Below the pieces are notes generated by a model. That model saw only the letters and a list, made by a program, of their open reading frames with translations, was not told where the DNA came from and ran no database searches. Shown in pieces: positions 6,819 to 14,317 of a stretch of DNA of 23,087 bases. The stretch's first letter is position 1, and every line of letters starts with the position of its first letter. This DNA is from CALMNV01 sp035688975 (lineage in GTDB: Bacteria > Actinomycetota > Actinomycetes > Actinomycetales > Dermatophilaceae). Where the stretch lies: contig NZ_DASSMH010000094.1 of NCBI RefSeq assembly GCF_035688975.1, forward strand, positions 1 through 23,087. Direction: 5' to 3'. Made by a program: the position numbers and the translations under genes.

Positions 6819-8054
6819 TCAGGCGAGGCCCAGCGCGGCGGCCTCCTCCCACAGGTCGTCGCGGACCCGTGGGTGGGCCGCCCGGTCGATGATGTTGCGG
6901 GCCTGCGTCCGCTCGTCATGGCCCCAGAGCGGGGCGACCCCGTGCTCGGTGACGATCGCGGACTGCTGGAACGACGTGACCGGCTCGTCCACGAGCGGCA
7001 CGATCGTCGAGACGTCGGCCCGAGGGTGCCAGGAGCGCAGGGCGATGAAGGACTGGCCACCGGGGGAGTGCAGGGCGCCGACGATGAAGTCGGTCTGCCC
7101 GCCGAAGCCCGAGTAGATCCTGGCGTTGATCCGCGAGGCGTTGGCCTGCCCGAAGAGGTCGACCTCGAGTGCCGTGTTGACCGACGTCATCTGCCGCTGC
7201 TGCGCGATGAGGCCGGGGTCGTTGGTCTTCTCGGTGCGCAGCATCCGCACGCGCGGGTTGCGGTCCAGCCAGTCGTAGAGGTCCTGGGAGCCGAAGCAGA
7301 AGGACGTGATGAGCGGGTGGTCCGGGTCGAGGGCGCCCACCGCGTCGAGGGCGAGCACCCCGTCGGAGAACATCTCCGTCCACACCCGAAGGCCCTGGTG
7401 GCCGACGAGCGCGTCGAGCGTGGCGTCCGGGACCGCGCCGATGCCGAGCTGCAGGGTCGCGCCGTCGAGGACCATCGAGGCCACCCGCTCGCCGATGGCG
7501 GCGCTGTCCTCGTCGGGCCGGGCGGGCTGGTGCGTGGGCAGCGGGCCGTCGACCTCGACGGCAAGGTCCACGTGCTCGACCGGCACCTGGGAGTCGCCGA
7601 ACGTGTACGGCATACGGGGGTTGACGACTGCCACGACGAGGCCGCCGCGGGACCGGCAGGCCTCGATGGCCGCGGGCAGGACGTTGACCTCGAGGCCGAG
7701 GCTCAGCTGTCCGGCGACGGGCGGTGCGCAGTGCAGGAGCACGACGTCCGGCGGCAGGGTGCGCGCGAAGAGGAGCGGCACGAGCGAGAGGCGGGAGGGC
7801 ACGTAGCGCAGCCGAGGGTGCCGTCGCATCCCGGCGCCCACGAAGCACGTCTCCACCGTGACGCCCTCACGCGCCGGCAGCCCGGGCGGGCCGTTGAGCG
7901 CATGCAGCACGTATGCCGGGACCGCCTCGTCGAGCGCACGGACGCCCTCCCACGGGATCGCCATGTTCCCGCTCACGACGACGCGCGGGTTGGGGGGCAG
8001 CCCCGCCAGCCGGGCCTGCAGCTCCTCGATGGTCACGGTGCGCACGGGCCTCAT
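6819..8054 (-). CDS. Acetyl-CoA hydrolase / 4-hydroxybutyrate CoA-transferase family protein
   Basis: This 411-residue protein belongs to the family I CoA transferases that move CoA from acetyl-CoA to a carboxylic acid or hydrolyse it. Visible hallmarks are the VWTEMFSDGVLAL segment in the C-terminal half, whose Glu is the expected thioester-forming residue, the oxyanion motif SGFGGQTDFIVGA, and an LGIGAVPDATLDAL segment before them. Length fits the family (about 410-440). The acceptor acid cannot be told. The ATG at 8054 has GAGG immediately next to it, too close for a normal ribosome site; GTG codons 4 and 7 are alternative starts. About 190 bp downstream to the membrane-protein gene contain no gene I can support. 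Confidence 0.9.
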   Translation of the reverse strand: MRPVRTVTIEELQARLAGLPPNPRVVVSGNMAIPWEGVRALDEAVPAYVLHALNGPPGLPAREGVTVETCFVGAGMRRHPRLRYVPSRLSLVPLLFARTLPPDVVLLHCAPPVAGQLSLGLEVNVLPAAIEACRSRGGLVVAVVNPRMPYTFGDSQVPVEHVDLAVEVDGPLPTHQPARPDEDSAAIGERVASMVLDGATLQLGIGAVPDATLDALVGHQGLRVWTEMFSDGVLALDAVGALDPDHPLITSFCFGSQDLYDWLDRNPRVRMLRTEKTNDPGLIAQQRQMTSVNTALEVDLFGQANASRINARIYSGFGGQTDFIVGALHSPGGQSFIALRSWHPRADVSTIVPLVDEPVTSFQQSAIVTEHGVAPLWGHDERTQARNIIDRAAHPRVRDDLWEEAAALGLA

Positions 8055-8102
8055 CCTCGCCGATGGCGCCCGCCCGCCCGCCGGGGCCCTGCCGGGGCGC
8101 CC

Positions 8103-8897
8103 TCAGCTGGCCTTGCTCTTCTTGGCCGCCTTCGCCTTGTCGACGCTCTTCTGCAGGGCCGCCAGGAGGTCGACCACCTCGGTCTCCTCGCCCTTGACGG
8201 TCGGCGTCTCGGCGACCTCGCCGCCCTCGATCTTGGCCGTGACGAGCTGCTCGAGGGCCTCGGAGTAGTCGTCCTCGAACTCGTCCGGCTCGTAGTCGCC
8301 CGAGAGGGAGTCGACGAGGGAGGCCGCCATGGCCAGCTCCTTGGCGTTGGCATGGGTGTCCGTGGAGAGCGAGTCGAACTCGGGCGCGCGCACCTCGTCG
8401 GCCCAGAGCATCGTCTGCAGGACGATGACGTTGTCACGCACCCGCAGCACCGCAAGGGTCATCCGCGTGCGAATGGAGACGGTCACGAGGGCCATGCGGT
8501 CGGCTTTTGCGAGCGCGTCACGCAAGAGGATGTAGGGCTTTATCCCGGTCTTGTCCGGCTCGAGGTAGTAGGACTTGTCGAACAAGAGCGGGTCGATCTG
8601 GTCGGCGGGCACGAACTTCTCGATCGCGATCTCCTTCGACGACCGCGAGGGCAGCGTCTTCAGGTCCTCGTCGGTGAGGACGACCATCCGCCCGTCGTCG
8701 GTCTCATAGCCCTTGGCGATGTCGGAATAGGGCACCTCCTCGCCGTCGATGGAGCAGACGCGCTGGTACTTGATCCGCCCGCCGTCCTTCTCGTGGACCT
8801 GACGAAACTGGACGTCGTGGTTCTCCGTCGCCGAGAAGAGTCGTACCGGGACGTTGACGAGTCCGAAGGAGACCGCGCCTTTCCAGATCGCTCGCAT
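8103..8897 (-). CDS. ku: Non-homologous end joining protein Ku
   Basis: The 264-residue protein begins MRAIWKGAVSFGLVNVPVRL, the near-invariant start of bacterial Ku. It continues with the core beta-barrel/ring region (residues about 1-190, including RVCSIDGEEVPYSDIAKGYE) and ends in a Lys-rich tail, KAKAAKKSKAS. Ku homodimers thread onto double-strand ends and recruit the LigD polymerase and ligase. I start at 8897: upstream residues in the open frame are not Ku-like, and CATTCT lies 7 nt upstream. It diverges from the LigD-type polymerase gene, the common arrangement for NHEJ genes in actinobacteria. Confidence 0.97.
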   Translation of the reverse strand: MRAIWKGAVSFGLVNVPVRLFSATENHDVQFRQVHEKDGGRIKYQRVCSIDGEEVPYSDIAKGYETDDGRMVVLTDEDLKTLPSRSSKEIAIEKFVPADQIDPLLFDKSYYLEPDKTGIKPYILLRDALAKADRMALVTVSIRTRMTLAVLRVRDNVIVLQTMLWADEVRAPEFDSLSTDTHANAKELAMAASLVDSLSGDYEPDEFEDDYSEALEQLVTAKIEGGEVAETPTVKGEETEVVDLLAALQKSVDKAKAAKKSKAS

Positions 8898-8904
8898 GGG
8901 CACA

Positions 8905-8910
8905 AGAATG
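8905..8910 (-). promoter_or_regulatory. -10-like element before ku
   Basis: CATTCT on the minus strand, 7 nt from the ku ATG. The first base differs from the usual T. Confidence 0.35.
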
Positions 8911-9016
8911 CACCCATGCGACCCGCCCGCGCGACGACGAGGCCGACCATTCCCGTCCGCGTCCCGCGTGGCCTGCGCGGGCACGCGCCCGCGCGGGGCG
9001 CGGACGGCCCGGCCTG

Positions 9017-9919
9017 ATGGCCAAGGACGCGCCCCGGGTCGCGGTCGACGTGGGCGGACGGCGCCTGTCCCTGAGCAGCCTCGACAAGGTCATGTACCCC
9101 GCGACGGGCACGACCAAGGCCCAGGTCATCGACTACTACGCGAGGATCGCCCCGGTGCTCCTGCCCCACCTGGCCGGCCGACCGGTCACGCGGGTCCGGT
9201 TCCCGCACGGGGTGGGGCACTCGCAGTTCTTCGAGAAGAACATCCCGCCCGGTTGCCCCGAGTGGATCCGGCGCGCCGGCCGGGACCCGGTCTTCCCCCT
9301 CCTCGACGACCTCGCCGGCATCACGTACTTCGCCAACCTCAACTCGCTCGAGCTGCACGTGCCCCAGTGGCGCTACGAGGGGGAGGGCCCGGACGCCGAG
9401 CCGGGACGTCCCGACCGCCTCGTCGTCGACCTCGACCCCGGGCCCGGCACGGGACTGCGGGAGTGTGCCGCCGTCGGCCTGCTCGTGCGGGAGCGTCTCG
9501 GCGGGCTCGGCCTGGACACGGTCCCCGTGACGAGCGGGAGCAAGGGCCTGCAGCTGTATGCCGTGCTCCCTGGGGTCCACACCAGCGACGAGATCCGCGA
9601 CACCGTCCAGCAGCTGGCGCGCGAGCTGACGAAGCAGCACCCCGACCGGGTGGTCTGGAAGATGGCCAAGGAGCTGCGCCCCGGCAAGGTGTTCCTCGAC
9701 TGGAGCCAGAACGTGGCGGCCAAGACGACGGTGTGCCCCTACTCGCTGCGGGGTCGGGCGGCGCCCACCGTCGCGGCGCCGCGCTCGTGGGACGAGGTCG
9801 AGGCGGGCGCGCGGGGGCTCCCCTTCGGGCAGCTGGCCATGGACGAGGTGCTGCGCCGGGTCGACGCGGCTGGTGACCTCGCCGCGTCGCTGGTCGAGGC
9901 CGAGGCCGTCGGCGGCTGA
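9017..9919 (+). CDS. Stand-alone LigD-type DNA polymerase domain (NHEJ primase-polymerase)
   Basis: The protein (300 residues) matches the archaeo-eukaryotic primase-like polymerase domain of LigD from end to end. Visible motifs are LSSLDKVMYPATGTTKAQV near the start, FFEKNIPPGCPEW, ITYFANLNSLELH, the catalytic metal site VDLDPGPG (two Asp), the nucleotide-binding SGSKGLQLY, and FLDWSQN with KTTVCPYSLRGR near the end. It would add ribo- or deoxynucleotides at broken ends held by Ku. There is no nuclease or ATP-ligase domain and no room for one before the terminator, so it resembles mycobacterial PolD1/PolD2 and not full LigD. No -10 or ribosome site is obvious before ATG 9017. Confidence 0.93.
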   Translation: MAKDAPRVAVDVGGRRLSLSSLDKVMYPATGTTKAQVIDYYARIAPVLLPHLAGRPVTRVRFPHGVGHSQFFEKNIPPGCPEWIRRAGRDPVFPLLDDLAGITYFANLNSLELHVPQWRYEGEGPDAEPGRPDRLVVDLDPGPGTGLRECAAVGLLVRERLGGLGLDTVPVTSGSKGLQLYAVLPGVHTSDEIRDTVQQLARELTKQHPDRVVWKMAKELRPGKVFLDWSQNVAAKTTVCPYSLRGRAAPTVAAPRSWDEVEAGARGLPFGQLAMDEVLRRVDAAGDLAASLVEAEAVGG

Positions 9920-9926
9920 CGCGGCA

Positions 9927-9958
9927 AGGCCCGCCGCCCCGAGCAGGGCGGCGGGCCT
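9927..9958. terminator. Strong bidirectional hairpin terminator
   Basis: AGGCCCGCCGCCC (9927-9939) and GGGCGGCGGGCCT (9946-9958) form a perfect 13-bp stem with a 6-nt loop. It lies between the converging polymerase and lsr2 genes and could stop transcription from both sides. Confidence 0.8.
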
Positions 9959-9992
9959 CGACGCGGCCCTCGGGCCGGTGCGTCAGGGACGG

Positions 9993-10325
9993 CTACGAGT
10001 GGGCCCTGTCGTAGGCGGCCTGCACCTCCGCGGAGATGCGGCCCCGGTCGGACACCGGGCGACCGTTGGCCCGGGCCCACTCGCGGATCGCCGAAAGGTC
10101 GGTGCGCTTCGCCGACTGGCGGCGTCCTCCTGCCGGCCGGCGCCCCCCACCGCCGGTGCGTCGGGCGTGCCCGACCCATCGAGACAGGTCGTCGCGCAAC
10201 TGTCGTGCATTGTCGTCCGAAAGGTCGATCTCGTAGGAGGCGCCGTCGAGGGCAAACGTCACCGTTTCGGCGGCGGGACCGCCATCGAGATCATCGACCA
10301 GAATGTATTCGACGCGTTGAGCCAT
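9993..10325 (-). CDS. lsr2: Lsr2 nucleoid-associated protein (H-NS-like)
   Basis: The 110-residue protein has the Lsr2 N-terminal dimerisation domain (MAQRVEYILVDDLDGGPA, then TVTFALDGASYEIDLSDDNA), a Gly/Arg linker, and a C-terminal DNA-binding domain SAIREWARANGRPVSDRGRI. Its R-G-R would enter the minor groove of A/T-rich DNA. It silences A/T-rich, often foreign DNA and bridges the chromosome. GGAG lies 5 nt before the ATG, so this gene is normally leadered, unlike many neighbours. In M. tuberculosis lsr2 also lies near radA, disA and mutY, so the neighbourhood looks ancestral. It ends with TAG. Confidence 0.97.
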   Translation of the reverse strand: MAQRVEYILVDDLDGGPAAETVTFALDGASYEIDLSDDNARQLRDDLSRWVGHARRTGGGGRRPAGGRRQSAKRTDLSAIREWARANGRPVSDRGRISAEVQAAYDRAHS

Positions 10326-10461
10326 GGTTCTCCATCAGGGTGTCGGGAAAGGCGCGGGCGACGGGTCTTCCTCGTCACCGCATACAAAGTAACAGTCCCG
10401 GACATCCTTTCGGAATTGCCTCGCGAATGTTTCAGGGAAATGGCGCCCGCTCAAAAAGGGG
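10326..10461 (-). promoter_or_regulatory. A/T-rich upstream region of lsr2
   Basis: The 136 bp before lsr2, especially about 10376-10445, are visibly richer in A and T than anything nearby (for example ATACAAAGTAAC and CGAATGTTTCAGGG on the plus strand). On the minus strand TACTTT is a possible -10. Lsr2 prefers such DNA, so autoregulation is plausible but unproven. Confidence 0.4.
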
Positions 10462-10638
10462 TCAGCCGCGCTCGTCGCCTTTGTCGGCGCGCTGCTGTGC
10501 CTCCCACTTGGCCTGCGCGAGGCGCTCACGACGGTCGCCTTCGAGAATGTTCTTCATGACCACATAGAAGATTCCCGCGACGCCGACCGTGGGCGCCAGG
10601 GCGAGGATGTAGGGCAGAACGGCATCCATGTCTCCCAT
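10462..10638 (-). CDS. Small single-pass membrane protein, unknown function
   Basis: The 58-residue protein has one hydrophobic helix near residues 7-27 (LPYILALAPTVGVAGIFYVV), followed by a highly charged cytoplasmic tail (GDRRERLAQAKWEAQQRADK). I recognise the general type, common in actinobacteria, but not a function. The frame stays open upstream to 10719, but those residues are low-complexity and coincide with a tandem repeat, so ATG 10638 or ATG 10629 (behind GGGAG, but only 2 nt away) is more likely. It precedes lsr2 in the same direction with a 136-bp gap. Confidence 0.65.
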   Translation of the reverse strand: MGDMDAVLPYILALAPTVGVAGIFYVVMKNILEGDRRERLAQAKWEAQQRADKGDERG

Positions 10639-10665
10639 CGTCGCACGCGCGCCGACCCGTGCAGC

Positions 10666-10717
10666 GCCCGTGTCGGCCGCCCGTGTCGGTCGCCTGTGCG
10701 GGCCGCCCGTGTCGGTC
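10666..10717. repeat. Four 13-bp tandem repeats upstream of radA
   Basis: GCCCGTGTCGGCC, GCCCGTGTCGGTC, GCCTGTGCGGGCC and GCCCGTGTCGGTC follow each other without gaps and end 8 bp before the radA -10 hexamer. They occupy the divergent control region between the small membrane gene and radA. Confidence 0.75.
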
Positions 10718-10725
10718 ACCCCGTC

Positions 10726-10731
10726 TACGGT
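10726..10731 (+). promoter_or_regulatory. -10 element of a probable leaderless promoter for radA
   Basis: TACGGT, 6 nt, then ATG 10738. This fixes the radA start in preference to an in-frame ATG at 10696. Confidence 0.6.
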
Positions 10732-10737
10732 GCAGGC

Positions 10738-12159
10738 ATGGCCTCGCGACCCACCCCACGACGTTCCCCAGCCTTTCGTTGCACCGAGTGCGGGTGGACC
10801 GCCGCGAAGTGGGTCGGGCGCTGCGGGGAGTGCCAGGCGTGGGACTCGGTGGCCGAGGCGGCCGGCGGCTCCGGACCGCCCGGGCGCACGTCGGCCGCCC
10901 CGGTCTCGTCACCGGCACTGCGGATCGCCGAGGTGGACACCGCCCGGGCGGTGGCGCGCCCGACCGGCATGGCCGAGTTCGACCGGGTGCTCGGCGGCGG
11001 CCTCGTCCCGGGAGCGGTCGTCCTGGTGGCCGGCGAGCCGGGAATCGGCAAGTCCACCCTGCTGCTCGACGTGGCCGCCGGCGTGGCGCGGCAGGGCGGC
11101 CCCGTGCTCTACGTCAGTGGCGAGGAGTCGGCCGCGCAGGTGCGCGGCCGGGCGGAGCGCATCGGCGCCATGGCTGACGCCCTCTACCTCGCGGCCGAGA
11201 CCGACCTCGCCACCGTGCTCGGGCAGGTCGAGCACGTCGCCCCCCGGCTGCTCGTCGTCGACTCGGTCCAGACCATCGCCAGCGCGCAGGTCGAGGGCCA
11301 GGCGGGCAACGTCACGCAGGTGCGCGAGGTGGCGGCCAGCCTCATCGCCGTGGCCAAGTCGCGCGGCATCGCCGTGCTCCTCGTCGGGCACGTCACCAAG
11401 GACGGCGCCATCGCCGGGCCGCGGCTGCTCGAGCACCTCGTCGACGTCGTGCTCGCGTTCGAGGGTGACCGGCACTCGCGCCTGCGTCTGGTGCGGGCGG
11501 TCAAGAACCGCTTCGGCCCGACCGATGAGGTCGGTTGCTTCGACCTCTCCGACGCGGGCATCGTGGGCCTGCCCGACCCCAGCGGGCTCTTCCGCTCCAG
11601 CCGCGACCACGCGGTCCCGGGCACGTGCGTCACGGTGACGTTGGAGGGTCGCCGACCGCTGGTGGCCGAGGTGCAGGCCCTCGTGGCCCCCTCGACCCTG
11701 GCCTCGCCGCGCCGCACGACGAGCGGGCTCGACCCCGCCCGGCTCGCCATGGTGATCGCCGTGCTCGACAAGCGGATGCGCGCCCCGGTCGCGTCGTGCG
11801 ACATCTTCGTGGCCACCGTCGGGGGAGTGCGCCTGACGGAGCCGGCCGTCGACCTGGCGGCCCTGCTCGCGATCGGCTCGTCGTTCCTCGACCGGCCGCT
11901 GCCCTCGGATGTCGTCGCCTGCGGCGAGGTCGGCCTTGCCGGTGAGGTCCGTCGCGTCCCCGGCATGCAGCGGCGTCTGGCGGAGGCGTCCAGGCTCGGC
12001 TTCGTCTCGGCACTCGTGCCCCGCGGCGGACTCGCGGACCTCGCCGTGCCCCCCGGCCTGCACGTGGTCGAGGTCGCCGACGTCGGCGCCGCGCTGCAGG
12101 CGATGGACCGCCTGTCCCACGGGCGGGCGCGTGAGGCGGTGGCCGTCGCGAGCGCCTAG
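10738..12159 (+). CDS. radA: DNA repair protein RadA (Sms)
   Basis: The 473-residue protein has all RadA parts: an N-terminal C4 zinc finger (Cys 15, 18, 29, 32 in FRCTECGW and RCGEC), the RecA-like ATPase with Walker A GEPGIGKST (residues 99-107) and a Walker B-like LLVVDSVQTI, the RadA-specific KNRFG motif at residue 256, and a C-terminal Lon-like domain. It is a hexameric helicase that promotes branch migration in homologous recombination. The next gene is disA; RadA and DisA are linked in many Gram-positives, where RadA can inhibit DisA. The TAG stop begins a -10-like hexamer for disA. Confidence 0.97.
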   Translation: MASRPTPRRSPAFRCTECGWTAAKWVGRCGECQAWDSVAEAAGGSGPPGRTSAAPVSSPALRIAEVDTARAVARPTGMAEFDRVLGGGLVPGAVVLVAGEPGIGKSTLLLDVAAGVARQGGPVLYVSGEESAAQVRGRAERIGAMADALYLAAETDLATVLGQVEHVAPRLLVVDSVQTIASAQVEGQAGNVTQVREVAASLIAVAKSRGIAVLLVGHVTKDGAIAGPRLLEHLVDVVLAFEGDRHSRLRLVRAVKNRFGPTDEVGCFDLSDAGIVGLPDPSGLFRSSRDHAVPGTCVTVTLEGRRPLVAEVQALVAPSTLASPRRTTSGLDPARLAMVIAVLDKRMRAPVASCDIFVATVGGVRLTEPAVDLAALLAIGSSFLDRPLPSDVVACGEVGLAGEVRRVPGMQRRLAEASRLGFVSALVPRGGLADLAVPPGLHVVEVADVGAALQAMDRLSHGRAREAVAVASA

Positions 12160-12162
12160 AAT
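12157..12162 (+). promoter_or_regulatory. -10 element for disA overlapping the radA stop codon
   Basis: TAGAAT, a near-consensus hexamer, starts on the radA TAG. It would give disA its own transcript with a leader of roughly 50 nt, apart from readthrough from radA. Confidence 0.5.
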
Positions 12163-12218
12163 GCCGTGCGACCGGGGGAACGCCCTGGCGCGCGTGCCCT
12201 CCGGCCGAACGGGAGCTG

Positions 12219-13295
12219 ATGGAGAGAAACGACGACGAGCTGCTGCGTGCAGCCCTCGCCGCTGTCGCCCCCGGCACCGACCTGCGGGACAGCCTCGAGC
12301 GCATCCTGCGGGGTCGCACGGGCGCCCTCATCGTGCTCGGCTACGACCGCGTCGTCGAGTCGATCTCCACCGGCGGGTTCCCCATCGACATCGACTTCTC
12401 GGCGACGCGGCTGCGCGAGCTGTGCAAGATGGACGGCGCCGTCGTCCTCGACCGCGACGCCGGGCGGATCCTGCGCGCAGCGGTGCAGCTGGTCCCCGAC
12501 TCCTCCATCGAGACGACGGAGTCCGGCACCCGGCACCGCACGGCGGAGCGCGTCGCCAAGCAGACCGGCTACCCGGTCATCTCGGTCAGCCAGTCGATGG
12601 GGGTCGTGGCGCTCTACGTCGGCGGCAGGCGGCACGTCGTGGAGGGGTCGCCGACGACGCTCTCCCGCGCGGACCAGGCGCTGCAGACCCTCGAGCGCTA
12701 CAAGTCGCGCCTCGACGAGGTGACCGGCACCCTGTCCGCGCTCGAGATCGAGGACCTCGTCACCGTCCGGGATGTGACCGCGGTGCTCCAGCGGCTGGAG
12801 ATGGTGCGTCGGATCTCCGCGGAGATCCAGGACTACGTCGTCGAGCTCGGCACAGACGGCCGCCTCCTCAGCCTGCAGCTCGAGGAGCTCGTCGGCGGCC
12901 TCGGCAACGACCGCGAGCTCGTCATCAAGGACTACCTGCCGGCCACCAAGTCGCAGCTCACCCCGGCGGAGGCGCTGCTCAACCTCGAGGCGCTCAGCCC
13001 CGCGGAGATGCTCGACCTCGCGGCCGGCGCCCGCGCCGTCGGCTTCACGGTCGTGGGCGACAGCCTCGACGCGCCGGTCAGTCCCCTCGGCTACCGCCTG
13101 CTGACCAAGGTGCCCCGCCTGCCCCCGGCCATCGTCGAGCGCCTCGTCCACCATTTCGCCTCGCTCCAGCGGCTGCTCGCGGCCGGCATCGATGACCTCA
13201 TGCTTGTCGATGGCGTCGGCGAGGGCCGGGCGCGCGCGGTCCGGGAGGGCCTGTCGCGCCTCGCCGAGTCGAGCATCCTCGAGCGCTACGTCTGA
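12219..13295 (+). CDS. disA: Diadenylate cyclase DisA (c-di-AMP synthase, DNA integrity scanner)
   Basis: The 358-residue protein carries the DAC domain in its first third. The catalytic DGA is at residues 72-74 (MDGAVVLD) and the RHR motif at 105-107 (GTRHRTAERV). A long helical spine follows, then a C-terminal helix-hairpin-helix DNA-binding domain (LMLVDGVGEGRARAVREGL). It condenses two ATP to cyclic di-AMP as an octamer and responds to branched DNA. ATG 12219 has GGGAG only 3 nt before it, closer than usual. The radA-disA-mutY order ties the second messenger to genome maintenance. Confidence 0.97.
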   Translation: MERNDDELLRAALAAVAPGTDLRDSLERILRGRTGALIVLGYDRVVESISTGGFPIDIDFSATRLRELCKMDGAVVLDRDAGRILRAAVQLVPDSSIETTESGTRHRTAERVAKQTGYPVISVSQSMGVVALYVGGRRHVVEGSPTTLSRADQALQTLERYKSRLDEVTGTLSALEIEDLVTVRDVTAVLQRLEMVRRISAEIQDYVVELGTDGRLLSLQLEELVGGLGNDRELVIKDYLPATKSQLTPAEALLNLEALSPAEMLDLAAGARAVGFTVVGDSLDAPVSPLGYRLLTKVPRLPPAIVERLVHHFASLQRLLAAGIDDLMLVDGVGEGRARAVREGLSRLAESSILERYV

Positions 13296-13313
13296 CCGTC
13301 GCGTCTTTTCGGT

Positions 13314-14201
13314 ATGCCGGCCAGCGACGTCCTTCCCACCCTCCACGCGCGGCTGGGCGGCTGGTTCGCCGTCGCCGGCCGCGACCTGCCCTGGCGCGAG
13401 CCGGACTGCTCCCCGTGGGGCGTGTTCGTCTCCGAGGTCATGGCGCAGCAGACGCCGCTCGCCCGCGTCGAGCCCGTCTGGCACGAGTGGCTGCGGCGCT
13501 GGCCGACGCCGTCCGCGCTGGCAGCCGCCGCGCCCGGCGACGCGGTGCGGGCCTGGGGGCGGCTGGGCTACCCGCGCCGAGCGCTTCGCCTGCACGAGGC
13601 GGCCCGGGTCATGGTGCTCCGGCACGGCGGCGAGGTGCCGCGCTCGCCCGGCGACCTGCTCGACCTCCCGGGCGTAGGTGCCTACACCGCCGCGGCGGTG
13701 GCCTGCTTCGCCTTCGGCATCCCCGAGGTCGTCGTCGACACCAACGTCCGCCGGGTCCTGGCCCGGGTGGTCGAGGGCAAGGCCTACCCGGCCCCGTCGC
13801 TCACCCGAGCGGAGTCAGCCCTGGCCCGCGCCTGCCTGCCCGCGTCCACGCAGGCGGCCACCACGTGGAACGTCGCCGTCATGGAGCTCGGCGCCCTGGT
13901 CTGCGTAGCCCGTGGGCCCCGGTGTGCCGAGTGCCCGGTCGCCGACCTCTGCGCGTGGAACGTCGCGGGCCGACCGGCATACGCGGGGCCGCCGCGTCGG
14001 GGGCAGGCCTGGCACGGCACGGACCGCCAGGTCCGAGGGGCGCTCCTGCACCGCCTGCGGGCGGCTGACGGTCCCGTCCGGGAGGCGCAGCTCGAGGACT
14101 CAGGGCCGGACCGGGCCCAGGTCCTGCGCTGCCTCGACTCCCTCGTCGCCGACGGGTTGGTCGAGCCACTCGACCGGCGCCGGTTCCGCCTGCCGTCCTG
14201 A
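13314..14201 (+). CDS. mutY: A/G-specific adenine glycosylase MutY
   Basis: The 295-residue protein shows the glycosylase Glu (EVMAQQTPL, Glu 41), the helix-hairpin-helix LPGVGAYTAAAVACFAFG, the catalytic Asp 142 in VVDTNVRRVLARV, and a 4Fe-4S loop C-x6-C-x2-C-x5-C at Cys 197, 204, 207 and 213. It removes adenine mispaired with 8-oxoguanine. The C-terminal MutT-like recognition domain of E. coli MutY is replaced by a short winged-helix-like segment, as in other actinobacterial forms. The ATG lies within one of the GTATGCCG octamers. An intergenic repeat begins within 20 bp of its stop. Confidence 0.96.
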   Translation: MPASDVLPTLHARLGGWFAVAGRDLPWREPDCSPWGVFVSEVMAQQTPLARVEPVWHEWLRRWPTPSALAAAAPGDAVRAWGRLGYPRRALRLHEAARVMVLRHGGEVPRSPGDLLDLPGVGAYTAAAVACFAFGIPEVVVDTNVRRVLARVVEGKAYPAPSLTRAESALARACLPASTQAATTWNVAVMELGALVCVARGPRCAECPVADLCAWNVAGRPAYAGPPRRGQAWHGTDRQVRGALLHRLRAADGPVREAQLEDSGPDRAQVLRCLDSLVADGLVEPLDRRRFRLPS

Positions 14202-14218
14202 CCCCCGCCCGCTCCCCC

Positions 14219-14277
14219 CAGGTCGAGTGGCCACTTCCGCACACCCCCCCGCAGGTCGAGTGGCCACTTCCGCACAC
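14219..14277. repeat. Two direct copies of the TCGAGTGGCCA repeat between mutY and gluconokinase genes
   Basis: A 26-bp unit (14219-14244) with core TCGAGTGGCCACTTCCGCAC recurs at 14252-14277 with a 33-bp period. Both copies share the core and flank of the elements at each end of the window. Here they are in direct orientation, between convergent genes. The reverse-complement core GCCACTCGAC also occurs at 14165-14174 inside the mutY end. Confidence 0.8.
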
Positions 14278-14317
14278 TCGCGCCCGCACACCCCGTGCCC
14301 GGGCCCACCGTCGTCCG

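Noticed and set aside
8065..8101. Possible terminator (GGCGCCC...GGGCGCC) between ku and the CoA-transferase gene
   Set aside because: Only 7 bp of stem around a 23-nt loop in an almost pure G+C stretch; not convincing.
8975..8994. GCGCGGGC-ACGC-GCCCGCGC hairpin between ku and the polymerase gene
   Set aside because: It sits in a divergent promoter region where a terminator is not expected, and short GC-only palindromes arise easily at this base composition. I could not tie it to a regulator.
6564..9017. Very long plus-strand open frame (over 800 codons) opposite the CoA-transferase and ku genes
   Set aside because: Its translation is low-complexity (Arg, Gly, Ala, Val, Asp) without motifs, while the minus strand encodes two clear families. 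It is an antisense shadow caused by high G+C.
14159..14175. GGTCGAG-CCA-CTCGACC hairpin at the mutY 3' end that shares 10 bp with the repeat core
   Set aside because: It lies inside coding sequence whose product (LVEPLD and following) looks normal for MutY, so a chance match is as likely as an insertion.
14219..14277. Possible CRISPR or repeat array from the 33-bp-period copies
   Set aside because: Only two copies with an 8-bp remainder between them, no cas genes, and the same core occurs inverted elsewhere. It belongs to the dispersed repeat family.
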